A stretch of 64,000 bases of DNA from Diadema setosum (GCF_964275005.1 NC_092693.1:20575706-20639705), one strand, 5' to 3'; shown: positions 39,406 to 50,357, numbered from the stretch's first letter. Made by a program: numbers and translations. Notes: a model not told the origin generated them from the letters alone.

Positions 39406-39700
39406 GTAGTTGAAAGAAATTGGACTGAGGCGGGACGTTGCTCTCGATCTTAGTCTCCCTTTTATTTGTCAAGCTTTCGGCCCGTCATTGGGCCTTCGTC
39501 AGGACCTACCAACAGAACGATTATTACATGAATAATCTGATGTGTCATAATATTATAATATATAATGCAATTTCACATATTACCAATCTTCTAAATCATT
39601 TCCTTTATATACACAAATCAATCATTCAATTCAATACAAATATCCAATCTAACCTCAAATCATCATCAGAATAACATCAATGTCCAAAAAATATATAAAT

Positions 39701-39973
39701 AAATTCTTATATCATAATGCTGCCATATAATAATCATCAATGATCACAAACAGAATCATTATACATTTCATATTCATATGTCTATTTGCATTACGTATGT
39801 GTATACATCCGCATACGCACACATACCTAAATTCTTATATCATAATGCTGCCACATAATAATCATATTGTCTTATAATTCTTAGCATGATGATCACAAAC
39901 AGAATCATTATACATCATATTCATATGTCTATTTGCATTGCGTATATGTATACATCCGCATACGCACACACAC
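39701..39973 (+). repeat. Two direct repeats of about 125-145 bp inside the inverted-repeat element
   Basis: Units start AAATTCTTATATCATAATGC at 39701 and 39829. Both contain GATCACAAACAGAATCATTA and ATACATCCGCATACGCACAC. Confidence 0.85.
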
Positions 39974-40432
39974 ACCCACATACATACGCACATATATACA
40001 TATTCACATACACACACAAGCAAACACACACATACTCACATACGCACGCACACACACACACACACAACTCCGGTTGATATAATACTATCTAAATCAACAT
40101 ATCCTATTTTATATCACCGAAATATAATAGCGTCAACCCTGCCAAAAATATATCAGCTCTTAGATCAAATGTGTAAACAACAACAATTTCTGTAAATTCC
40201 CTGCGTGGGACTCGTGTGGTTATCGTGCATCCCAGCACCGTGTGCTCATATTCTGTTCAAAAATACAATAATTACCATTCAATCATTCATAATACTTGTA
40301 TTTGTATTGAATTGAATGATTGATTTGTGTATATAAAGGAAATGATTTAGAAGATTGGTAATATGTGAAATTGCATTATATATTATATGACACATCAGGT
40401 TATTCATATAATAATCGTTCTGTTGGTAGGTC

Positions 40433-40460
40433 CTGACGAAGGCCCAATGACGGGCCGAAA
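40433..40460 (+). ncRNA. Hammerhead-ribozyme-like core (right arm)
   Basis: CTGACGA (CUGANGA), hairpin GGCCC-AATGAC-GGGCC, then GAAA, in hammerhead order. Stem III and the cleavage site could not be placed, so this is a core-like motif only. A mirror copy lies on the minus strand in the left arm at about 39475-39502. Confidence 0.3.
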
Positions 40461-41149
40461 GCTTGACAAATAAAAGGGAGACTAAGATCGAGAGCAACGT
40501 CCCGCCTCAGTCCAATTTCTTTCAACTATATGCATCCAACAATGCGGCACCGCGTACGTTCGGGACCCAGGGAACTATTTCTCACATTATATATACATAT
40601 ATGTATATATATATCATATATATCATATATATATATATATATACAAGGCGGCTGGCATGTATGAATCATTTATCACAGTCAGGGTAAAAGGATGTCAATC
40701 ATAGTTTCTACACAATGATGTCGTGACAACAGTATAGACTTCACGATGTCATTTCTTACATGCTGACTTTACAAATACCTTTTCCACATAATCTCAGCAA
40801 AAAACGTGAATATTGTGCAGACGTATAAAAGAGAAAGTAGCCGGGCTGGCTCAAAATTTTCTATATGGCATCAGTCGGGCTTGTCCACGTAGAGCATTAC
40901 ATCAGGTATGGTCTATAGGTCAATGGTTTTTACAGGTAACTTGGAAAAGAAATATTTCAGATAATACCACCGTGATTACCCTGCTTTGCTGTTGCACCGT
41001 CATACTTTACTCTTAGTCTTGATGTGGCTATAACCTTGACACATACATGAACAGAAAATTATTGTCCTACATATCCACCGTCCAGCGATTCCGGGGCAAA
41101 ATGAAAAATACTGTTACTGATATCATTTTGATTTATGTTTCTGACACAA

Positions 41150-41535
41150 TTAAAGAAAACCAATCTTTTGGTCATCTGCATCGATCTCATCTTCTTCTAG
41201 CCACATCTTTAGACCTTTGACCCCAGCCCTGTCCGGCTGATATTCACTTCCTACGGGCAGAATATCGTGTTCCGGTATTGGGTGAAGCTTCGTACTCGGG
41301 CATAGCCCAGCAGTCTCATCGGCGCGCGAATGGAAGCTGACTACGCCCTTCTCGTGTAGTTTATCCATTATCGTCATGGTTACCGCATCTGGGGAGTGGC
41401 AGTTGTCCCTGATTCTGTCGACTTCGATCCAAGTGGAATCTTTCATGCGATGCAACGTCTTCAGCATTCTGTGAAAGAGATAAAAGTTGCAGGTTCGCAT
41501 GAAATAGTTTGTTTTGTGTGCGCAGAAAAATGACC

Positions 41536-41599
<64 letters not shown>

Positions 41600-44500
41600 A
41601 CACGTAAAACTTTGGTTCGAAATTTCAAATCTAGTGAAGATTTGTGTGCAGAGCAATTGGAGACTTCTAAGAGAAGAAAATTGGCTCATTTGATTTCCAC
41701 AATATTTTATTGATTTTTGTATCACTGTTTTGTAAAGACATGTGATTTTACTTTCTATTAACAGAAAATCATTTTAAACCTCTTGTGAAACGTGATAAAA
41801 GGTTAACATTAAAACAAACTTACAGTCTTTTCGAAATACGCTCCTCCTTCTCGACCTTGACTGCTGGTGAAACTGCACACTTCAGGCGAATGCTCTTCGC
41901 AGATCCGACGAGGATCACCGCATCCGGCTGCATGAGGTCCTCGGGCCAGGTGTAGACGAAGTGATTCCTGGGAGGAAGGTTGGCCACGCCCCTTCCAACC
42001 TCTGACGTTATGGTGAATGCTGCGGTGCTGTTCCAGAATCTAGAAATGATGGTATAAATAGGAGGGGGTTGGAAAACAAAGCTCGGAGTAGAGTTCTTGA
42101 ACACTAAGTGTGCAGGCTAAGTTAGTACGCAAAATAAGCTTGATTTCAAACGTAAGATTCTTATCAAAAGATTACTTACTTCCATATGCTTCACAACCGA
42201 GAAAATACATATACTGAGAATAAGCAATATCAACTGTAAAAAAGACAAAAAAGTAGAATTACAATACAAAGTTTGAGTGTGTGTGTTTTGTTTTGTTTTG
42301 TTTTTGTTTGTTTGTTTTTGTTTTGGTTCTGCAATATAATAGGCCTATCTCTTTCATTTTGAGAACGTACAGAAATACAAAAACAAAGGTCTTGCTCGAT
42401 CTCAGGACAAGTCTACAGTGTGACGATCTGACAGGATGATTGAATAATTTTACCTTGTGTGTATTACTTCGAAAATCATGGCAGAGTCACTAATAATTAT
42501 TAACGCTCACTTTTGTTGAATACAAACATCGATTCAGGAAAGACATTTTTTTTAAACAGGAAATGATATACAGAAACAAAACAAAACAAAAAACTAGAAC
42601 ACTCTGAGAAGAACGACGACGCTATCCTGATCATAATAATTCTACTCACCGATCCAAGACTACTGGGGCTTTCTTGCTGATATTCGCCACCTGCGCAGCC
42701 AGTATGTAGTTCCCCAAGGTGTAAAAAGCCCCTCGAACCAGCTGGTTTTGAGAGTCAAACGCCTCCTTCAAGTGACGGATACAGCAGGGGGGAGACTGTC
42801 GGTGGACGGCCCCGATGGCCCGACTTAGATGCTGGCTGTACGCGGAGACACCTGTTACCATGACAACAATGGAAAATGCCCACTTGTTAAACTATTTTGT
42901 TGAATATTTCGGAGGGAAATTAGAACTGTTTGTTATGTTTGGAACGCACCGACGTGATATGATTTTGTTTGATGGTGGTAATGACTGTATATATGCATGA
43001 TCCAATATAATATGATTGTACATAATTGACTTAAGATGTTTTGAGACATCCCATTCAGTTGCTGGAATGAAATTAAGTGAAAGTGAATAGCAACGGAGAA
43101 AATCCAGGCCTAAATGACACTGAATATTTGTGTATGAGTATTATTGATTTGAGACGTTTTCAGAAGTGCGAGAGAAGAAACAGGTAGTCAATGTCATTTT
43201 AATTCTCGATACTTTGAGAGATAAAATTCTATATAACAATCGTATTCTAAGATTATCAAAAAAAAAAAAAAAAAAACACCCCAACCTGCAATGTGTTATA
43301 CGTTCCTACATATCCACAAGAAGAAAGACACTCACGAACACAACTATGATTTTCAGCTCGAGCAGGGCTCAGTGATCAGGTGGTTACGCACATTAGTTTG
43401 TTAAAGGAATCATCTTACCGGCATCATAGGTTCCTTCCAGGACAAGCACGGGCTGTCTTTGACTTCGCGTTATTTCAGTTTCGAAGTTGACTTGCTGTTT
43501 GACTATCCTCATCATTTGTCTTGCTTCTGGTAAATAGTCACACTGTAATGTAAACAATGAGTGTCAACGGAAGGATAGCTTTCGAAGTTGACGTTGAATT
43601 CATGAAATGTATCTAAACTTGATCTCAGGAGATTAGCCGCCAAGTTTGCCTTTGGGTAACTCGCGCATAAAAGTAGGCTATCCCAGTTTACATGCCACTC
43701 AAATGAACAAAGAACAAAAATCTAGACATAGAGCACACAAAAGCAGCGGTCACACTGGCAAAAGATCTTAAAGATCGCGATCTTTTGCCAGTTTGACTGC
43801 GACTATTAGCCAGTTCAGAGTTAGCTCATGATGGGACCATTGATACGAATGCCATTACTTTTTTCTCAATCGGATAGGGCACTTCACTCGTTTTCAGAGC
43901 GACACAAATGCATAACCTCTACGTAACAAGTCTGATTCAAAACTTAATAGCTATAATTTAGATGAATCCGACTTCAGAGCACTGTTAAGTCACTTATGGC
44001 GGTCTTACAGGGGGCTACCACCCACAGAAAGAAGAACAAAATAGCTTTCAATGGATTATGCAATGAGCCAACTGGATACGCTGCTATGCCTATGTCAGTG
44101 CGTAAATTATCTTTTGTTACGCATAAGGAGGAGCCCCCAGTTAGAAATTACCACAAAAAACAATACCCAAACCGAATAGGTCTATAGGCCCAATGAAGAG
44201 CTTGTCTTGAGATTGTACAAACTCCCTGCAGCGCGTTATCCTCAAAAGTTGGGATGTGACCCCGCCCACAGCCGTGTCCTCATACCGCGTATACATGCTT
44301 AACATAATCATACTCGTGCGGCGATACGAATATCTAAATTCGTTTCAAATTATCTCGCAATAATTTTCTACTATTTTCCTTCGAATCACTGGGATAATCC
44401 CACTAAAACCTTGGAATTCCAAACCAAGCTTCTGCTCGTTATCTCATCTGTCAATCATTGCTAAAGACCCGTTTAACAAAAGACACTGGAATGCACCTTT

Positions 44501-45701
44501 CCCTGGACTTAGCATAAATTCCACGTTACTAATATGACTAACAAAAGGCATTCTACGTAGGGAAAAATGCAAGCTATACTCAGTCTAGGAAAAGGTGCAT
44601 TCCAATATTTTTGTTAACCAATTAAGGCCCTATTATAGTACTTCAGCAGTTGTTGACAGATACGTGTCACTGGCAGAGTCTTCCTTTGGATTGAAGTTTT
44701 TGTTGTTGTTGTTGTGTATGTTGTCGACGTTGTTGTGTGTTTGTTTGGAGGGGTGGGTGTATCCAAGTGTTATCTGAAGAAAAATAGGAAAATTAACATG
44801 AAATGATAAGATATTCGTTTTGCCACATGTTGACATTATGTTGAGGGTATCATGAATCAACACAAATCAACATGGATTTTTACTGCATATAAGTCCTTTA
44901 AAAGTTTCTGTTCACCTTCGAGAGTATGTCCATGGCATCGTAGAATCTGTGGAAGACACTATTATTACTTCGATCAAGGTAGGCGGGATGATAGCTCAAT
45001 CTCTCAACAACCAAGAGATTCTCCTGAACTTCTCTCACACATCCCTCGAGGAACACGATGGTCTGAGTGTTCCTGCCGCCGGGAAGAATCCTGCACTTGA
45101 AGTAAGCAGCCTGCCTGTACTTCAGCGCCAGACGGTGCACGATGCCCTCGTGATTCTTGGGGTAGGTCAGAGGTAGGATCACGGTGAATCCACGCTCGAA
45201 GTGTTGCGGACGGTGGGGAAAGTAGGAGAAGTTGTTGAGTATCTCGCCGTCGGGGAAGGCGGCGCGCAAGTCGTCGAGGAGAAGCTGGTTGCAGAGGCAG
45301 TTTTGTACGTTGTCTTGCCGGGTGTCCAGCGGGTTGTAGGCAGTGATGGAGTACATGAATCGTCCGTGATCGAATCTGGCGGAGAAATTCGCAATGGGCG
45401 TCAGAAGGGGTTTGTTCTCATTCCGCGAAGGTCTTTTTGCTGGGTTCGCAGGAACCTGCGACTCTTGAACAAGTAAAATATCATCTGCATTACTTCTTTT
45501 CGTTTTCGCAGGAGGCGTACCGTTTGAAGGGACATCTTCCTCTATAGTAGCGATGGCTGTTTTTTCCTCAGGACATCTACTCCACCGCTTCTGAGAAAAA
45601 TATTCTTCATCGCAGAAATAAATCACTCCTTTGGATGTAACGATGGCCGATACACAGTCGAGCCAATTCACTTCCTCGTCTTCAGCCATGTCGGACACCA
45701 T
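41150..45701 (-). CDS. CMPK2: CMPK2-like (UMP-CMP kinase 2 / thymidylate-kinase fold) protein, probable pseudokinase, complete gene
   Basis: CMPK2 is a mitochondrial nucleoside-monophosphate kinase of the thymidylate kinase fold, interferon-induced in vertebrates. Exons, 5' to 3': 44916-45701, 43419-43542, 42650-42851, 41824-42039, 41150-41468; GT/AG, phase-consistent, 1647 nt, 548 aa (human about 449). The first ATG (45701) follows an in-frame stop near 45776. The N-terminal region has the family's pre-kinase segment (FTVILPLTYPKN..., DYLPEARQMMRIVKQ). Kinase core: VLVLEGTYDAG|VSAYSQHL (P-loop), RGAFYTLGNYILAAQVA, PVVLDRFWNSTAAF (DR motif kept), NLPPRNHFVYTWPEDL, QPDAVILV. At the P-loop, Gly-Val-Ser replaces the expected Gly-Lys-Thr/Ser, and the LID region (IRLKCAVSPAVKVEKEER) lacks the arginine-rich RLQGRG-type motif. 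About 60 residues extend beyond the usual C terminus (...GLKMWLEEDEIDADDQKIGFL). I infer loss of ATP-dependent catalysis; a regulatory or decoy role is possible. No mitochondrial presequence is obvious: residues 1-12 from the chosen ATG are acidic. Confidence 0.87.
41540..41597. repeat. (AT)n microsatellite in the last CMPK2-like intron
   Basis: 58 bp of AT about 70 bp 5' of the acceptor for the final exon (41468). Confidence 0.98.
43754..43792. repeat. Perfect 14-bp stem hairpin
   Basis: ACTGGCAAAAGATC (43754-43767) and its exact inverse (43779-43792) are separated by 11 bp. In the first CMPK2-like intron, just before a MITE-like end at 43806 (TTAGCCAGTTCAGAGTTAGC). Confidence 0.85.
44469..44618. 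mobile_element. Foldback MITE with GTTTAACAAAAGACA ends
   Basis: Left arm TTTAACAAAAGACACTGG, GAATGCACCTTTCCCTGGAC; right arm is the inverse (AGTCTAGGAAAAGGTGCATT, CCAATATTTTTGTTAACC). 150 bp, in the first CMPK2-like intron. Confidence 0.8.
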
Positions 45702-45792
45702 TTCAAGTGAGATAGACTGAACACCTTCCAGCCTTGGCACATCCAAGCACAAAATGTTTTGCAAACGATATGCCTACTGGCACGCGAGTATG

Positions 45793-45798
45793 TATATA
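45793..45798 (-). promoter_or_regulatory. TATA-like element upstream of the CMPK2-like gene
   Basis: Minus-strand TATATA within GTTATATACA, 92 bp upstream of the ATG at 45701, is a plausible core promoter position. Motif match only. Confidence 0.3.
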
Positions 45799-46255
45799 AC
45801 GGAACACGCCACCGCCCCATCATGCCGCACTTCTGCAAAAGAAAAAAAAAAAAAAGGCGCCACAAACTGCAGCTGTTCGGGTCATATTCACAATAATTCC
45901 AAGTGTTCTACAAACATTGCATCACGGAGCTACAACAACCACTACCTCCATGATTGCATCACTCTCGGTCGATTCCAGACAGGCATATGTGAACGGCGTG
46001 CATTCCTGACTACGTACTTATGCTGCCAGTTTGAGGGCCGATGGCAGACCAAATAAAGCTCACCTGCCCCTAAAAGAAAGATATGAAAGAAAGAATTTGT
46101 CTTCTTTACAGCAACAACATGATCTATCATTCTCAAGCATTGTCAAGTGTGGCCTTTCTTTCTCTCAAAACTTGTGGTAGATTCGTCCCTCTATTTGAAG
46201 AGCGGACTTTAACAGTTATTGTACTGTCTTGATCATGAACGTGCATGCCTTCATT

Positions 46256-46325
46256 CACGTGAACATGACGTCAAGGGCATGGCCGCTTAGGTCAACCATA
46301 TTGTCTGTGAGGAGAGGCCCCGCCC
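46256..46325. promoter_or_regulatory. Cluster of CACGTG, TGACGTCA and CCCCGCCC upstream of the CMPK2-like gene
   Basis: An E-box CACGTG (46256-46261), a perfect palindromic cAMP-response/ATF site TGACGTCA (46266-46273) and a GC box (46318-46325) fall within 70 bp, about 555-625 bp upstream of the CMPK2-like ATG. The 5-bp gap between the E-box core and the CRE is notable. Motif matches only; no activity is implied. Confidence 0.3.
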
Positions 46326-46617
46326 ATTATTTGGAGGCGTCGTGTGAAGGTTTTAAAAGGTCGAGGCATCCGAAAATGAAACAGCATGATGTAGACATAC
46401 TAATCTAACTATCAATGGAAGACACAAAGCATACGTTGATGATTCTCTAAAGCCTGAATCTAACATTTTTCTCATTTTTTTTTTTTTCTTGACATAGGAG
46501 ACTGTGTGACACAATGGATTGCGGTATGTTATAGATGCGGCAGGATCTACACACAATGTCACGGTTTATTGATCTCGGGATGTCAGCTGTGTCTGCAAGT
46601 GAGAAAGAAAAAAAAAC

Positions 46618-46631
46618 CTCACACACACAAT

Positions 46632-46672
<41 letters not shown>

Positions 46673-46733
46673 CACACGCACACACACACACTAGGCACAC
46701 ACACACATACACACAGTAGACACATATACACAC
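46618..46733. repeat. (CA)n microsatellite
   Basis: Interrupted CA repeats over about 115 bp. Confidence 0.95.
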
Positions 46734-47008
46734 TGACAACGGAAGACAGGGAGGAGGGGAGCGTGATTTCGATCTGTTCATAATTTCTCATTTATAGATG
46801 ATTGTGGTACTGAAATGATATCCGTTGACAATACTGTAGGCTAATTTTCCTACAAACAATATCGCAGTAAAACAACACGAACTCTAGTATGGTAACTCTC
46901 TGTGCACTTGTTAGACGCTGTGTCCAGAACTTATGAGACACTTCTGGCACATTGCTGCGTCCTTCCACATGTTTCTGCGTCTTCAAACATTTCCCTCCAA
47001 GATTTATT

Positions 47009-50000
47009 AGGTGATCCGAGTATCCTCTCGGATCACCTTCTGTATCTGTACGGATTCTTTGTTCTTCTTCTTCTTCTTCTTCTTCTTTCTTTATTTCTGG
47101 ACAAAAGTTGTGTATCTACTTACTCAGAAAGTTTTCAGAGTATCAATTTCAAACTCATACCATATATGTATCATGTCCCAAAGACGACAAATCTAATGTA
47201 TCATAGTGATCAGTCAACCGTGACGTCACTATGACGTCATTATATGAAAACACATTCTCAATCATATCTCTTTAATGGAATAGAATTTTTCAATGAAATT
47301 TACGTCACATGTATTTCAAGTTATGCGCATTCTCCTCATATTCTCAAAATTCATATTTTCTCTTAAAACGTGCGCGTACGCGCGCGTTGAAATATTTGTA
47401 TGCTCAAATCGAGCTCAAATTTTTTTTGCACACGTTTCAGACCATTTAGAGCATTTTTTGAAAAATTGAAAAAATTGGACGGACGCGTACGCGCGCGCAC
47501 ATATAGGCACGCACAGCTCATATGCAATCGAAATTTCCCATTTTTTCACACTTATTTGATGCCTGAAATGTCAAGGAATATTTCTACCAAGTTTCAAGTC
47601 AATCCGACTCAATATGACGTCATACGGACCCGTCAAAGTTGAAATTCCGCGCGCGCGTCAATGGCGATATACAGTCCAACAATGCCAAAAAACCGCCAAT
47701 TTTGAATCCGATTTTACTCGTCAGGATGTACGGTGATCCCCCATTTTCTTTACATATTCTGAAAGCTGATGAGTTGTACATGTCAATTCATGGGTTGGCG
47801 ATGCTGGAAAAATGATTAAAAGATATCAAATTTCTTAATACAATTAAAAAGTAAATTTTCAAAATGACGTCATCAAATTTCAAATTCACTCGAGCGTATC
47901 TCACTTATCCTTTGCCAATTTTCACCCAGATTTCAGTATGTTGTAGCTTATTAAATACTCTTTCATAAATGTAGTAACAACATTTTGATTGGATGACGGT
48001 ATCACCTCGTAAAAATGGATTGAAAGTAATCTTGTCAAATTTGACCAGTTTACGTGTTATCTCTATGGGAGTGCAGTTTTTCTGGAAATGAAAATTGACA
48101 TGACTGTCTTTTTCGAGCACTAGCTCACTTATGCTTCGGTGAATTTCTCCCAGATTTTGATATGTTGTAGCTGAGATTTTGGGCTATCGTAAATGTGCCC
48201 TTCGTTTTTTTCATACGGTGTCGGGATCATGTCCAAAAACTTGGTTGAAATTAAAGCTTGTCTTCGATATAGTGAGATATTCCTTTCTTTTTGCAACTTT
48301 CTTTACAATAACTCACGAAAAACAAGCTCTATCAGCCCAATATTTTGCACATGTTTAGTTCATGTCACGTACATTATTTCATAAAATAACAACTACTTGA
48401 TCAGACGTCATCTTGGGTATGTAAATTAGGGTCAAAGGTCATAAATGTATCATCTTGTATCTTGGTGAATACATGTCCTATCTTTTCCATATTTTGCACA
48501 CGTAACGACCATGTTACAAGGATCATTTCACAAAATAACCAACTTTTGCTCAGATGCAATCTTGGCTGTGCAAAGTGGGGTCAAAGGTCATAATATGTAC
48601 TTCTTTCTTTATCTTCGTTATGACGTGTTATCTCTATGGGAGGGAATTTTTGTAGATGTGAAAATTGACATGATTGTCTTTATCGAGCACTAGCTCACTT
48701 ATGCTTCGGTGAATTTCTTCCAGATTTTAATATCTTGTAGCTGAGACTTTGGGCTATCGAAAATGGGTCCTTTATTTTTCATAAGATGTCGGGATCACGT
48801 CCAAAAACTTGGTTGAAATTAAAGCTGATCTTCGATGTATTGAGATATTTCTTTCTTTCTGCAACTTTCTTTACAATAACTCAAGAAAAACAGGCCTTAT
48901 CACCCCCATATTTTGCACATGTTTAGTTCATGTCACGTACATTATTTCATACAATTACAACTACTTGATCAGACGTCATCTTGGGTATGTAAATTGGGGT
49001 CAAAGGTCATAAATGTATCATCCTGTATCTTGGTGAATACATGTCCTATCTTTCCCATATTTTGCACACGTAAAGACCATGTTACAAGGATCATTTCACA
49101 AAATAACCACTCTTTGCTCAGATGCCATCTTGTCTGTGCAAAGTGGGGTCAAAGGTCAAATATACTTCATTCTGTATCTTCGTTAGTGTATACGGAATTG
49201 TGTACCATAGATGGCAGGTCTGACTCCCTTTTCTAAATGAGAATCCAAACATCACACGGCCACACGACTAGCTCAATTACCCTTCGGTGAATTTCTTCCA
49301 GATTTTAGTATGTTGTAGCCAATGTAATACTCTTTAAGTTTTGTTAATCAAAGTTTTAATCGGATGATGTCTTCACCACGTGAAAATGGATATAATGTAA
49401 CCTTGTCAAATTTAACCAGTTTACGTGTTATCTCTATGGGAGGGAATTTTTCTGGAAATGAAAATTGACATGACGGTCTTTATCGAGCAGTAGCTAACTT
49501 ACCCTTCTGTGAATTTCTCCCAGATTTTAATATGTTGTAGCTCAGACTTTGGGCTATCGTGACTATACCCTCCATTTTTTCATACGGCGCCGATATCACG
49601 TCAAAAAACTTGGTTGAAATTATCCTTATCTTCGATGTATTGAGATATTTCTTTCTTTCTGCAACTTTCTTTGCAATAACTCAAGAAAACCAGCCCCTAT
49701 CACGCCCATATTTTGCACATGTTTAGTTCATGTCACGTACATTATTTCATAAAATAACAACTACTTGATCAGACACCATCTTGGGTATGTAAATTAGGGT
49801 CAAAGGTCATAAATGTTTCAACCTGTATCTTGGTGAATACATGTCCTATCTTTCCCATATTTTCCACACGCAAAGACCATGTTACAAGAATCATTTCACA
49901 AAATAACCACTTTTTGCTCAGATGCCATCTTGGCTGTGCAAAGTTGGGTCAATGGTCAAATATACTTCATTCTGTATCTTCGTTATAGTGTATACCGAAT

Positions 50001-50150
50001 TTGGTACCAAAGATGGCAGACCTGACTCTCTTTTCTAAATGGGAATCCAAACATCACACGGCCAATGTCTCTAAACACAGATGAAACCTATATGGTCATG
50101 CCTATTGCGATCAGGACTCGAATCATCGATTAAAACAAATCGGATCACCT
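47009..50150. mobile_element. 3.1-kb modular repeat element with short terminal inverted repeats and an end hairpin (Helentron-like?)
   Basis: The left end begins AGGTGATCCGAG and immediately forms a perfect 12-bp hairpin with CTCGGATCACCT (47009-47038); the right end is CGGATCACCT (50141-50150), inverse to the left. The interior consists of tandem modules of about 570 bp (about 48118-48684, 48684-49260, 49490-50070) plus a shorter module twice (about 47880-48118, 49263-49490). No open frame of note. One terminal repeat plus a hairpin at the other end, ending in CTAA, resembles Helitron2/Helentron non-autonomous elements, but the class is inferred. Confidence 0.6.
48428..49958 (+). promoter_or_regulatory. 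Six DR1-type nuclear-receptor motifs in tandem modules
   Basis: GGGTCAAAGGTCA (two AGGTCA-like half-sites, 1-bp spacer) occurs at 48428-48441, 48577-48590, 48996-49009, 49145-49158 and 49796-49809, and with one change (TGGGTCAATGGTCA) at 49945-49958. Two per 570-bp module, all in the same orientation. DR1 is the site type for RXR/PPAR/HNF4-class receptors. Binding here is not shown. Confidence 0.55.
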
Positions 50151-50356
50151 AATTTGTCAGTCTTGACAAATTCCAAGTCTAGTTGTTTTTGTTTTCATTT
50201 TCGATGTTTCGATATCATTTCTTGTTGGTGCCAACTGCTTATTCCCAAATTATAGACAACAAAAATGACTGAGCCTATACGCCTATGAAATTGCTCGGCC
50301 ACCTATATTTTCATCTTTCTTCATTTTTAATAACCTATTCGTAATCATGGCAGAGT

Positions 50357-50357
<1 letters not shown>

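Larger units (their letters stand above)
39407..40528. mobile_element. Inverted-repeat element, possibly a Penelope-like or other retroelement end pair (fossil)
   Basis: Two nearly identical arms of about 230 bp (39407-39641 and 40300-40528) in inverted orientation enclose about 660 bp. The outer ends are TAGTTGAAAGAAATTGGAC and its inverse. Each arm holds CTGACGAAGGCCC, a six-base loop, GGGCCGAAA, a hammerhead-ribozyme-like core; such cores are known in Penelope-like element terminal repeats, which can be inverted. No coding frame is present between the arms. The interior has a direct repeat and (CA)n. High arm identity suggests a recent origin or arm conversion. Confidence 0.7.
36660..41140. 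other. Intergenic region between SLC35C2 and the CMPK2-like gene, no gene recognised
   Basis: AT-rich; holds the foldback element at 37950-38534 and the inverted-repeat element at 39407-40528. No convincing coding frame was seen. Confidence 0.5.

Noticed and set aside
45668-45865. Frame starting MWRLFFFFLLQ overlapping the CMPK2-like start
   Set aside because: Shifted relative to the conserved frame and rich in poly-A-derived Phe; it overlaps the promoter/5' UTR.
46072-46165. GAAAGATATGAAAGAAAG and TTTCTTTCTCTC as interferon-stimulated response elements upstream of the CMPK2-like gene
   Set aside because: Spacing does not fit GAAANNGAAA; simple purine/pyrimidine-rich sequence.
48193-49236. 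Repeated small frames in the 47-50 kb element (e.g. CNFLYNNSRKT)
   Set aside because: They recur only because the modules are tandem repeats; no long frame, and no known protein domain recognised.
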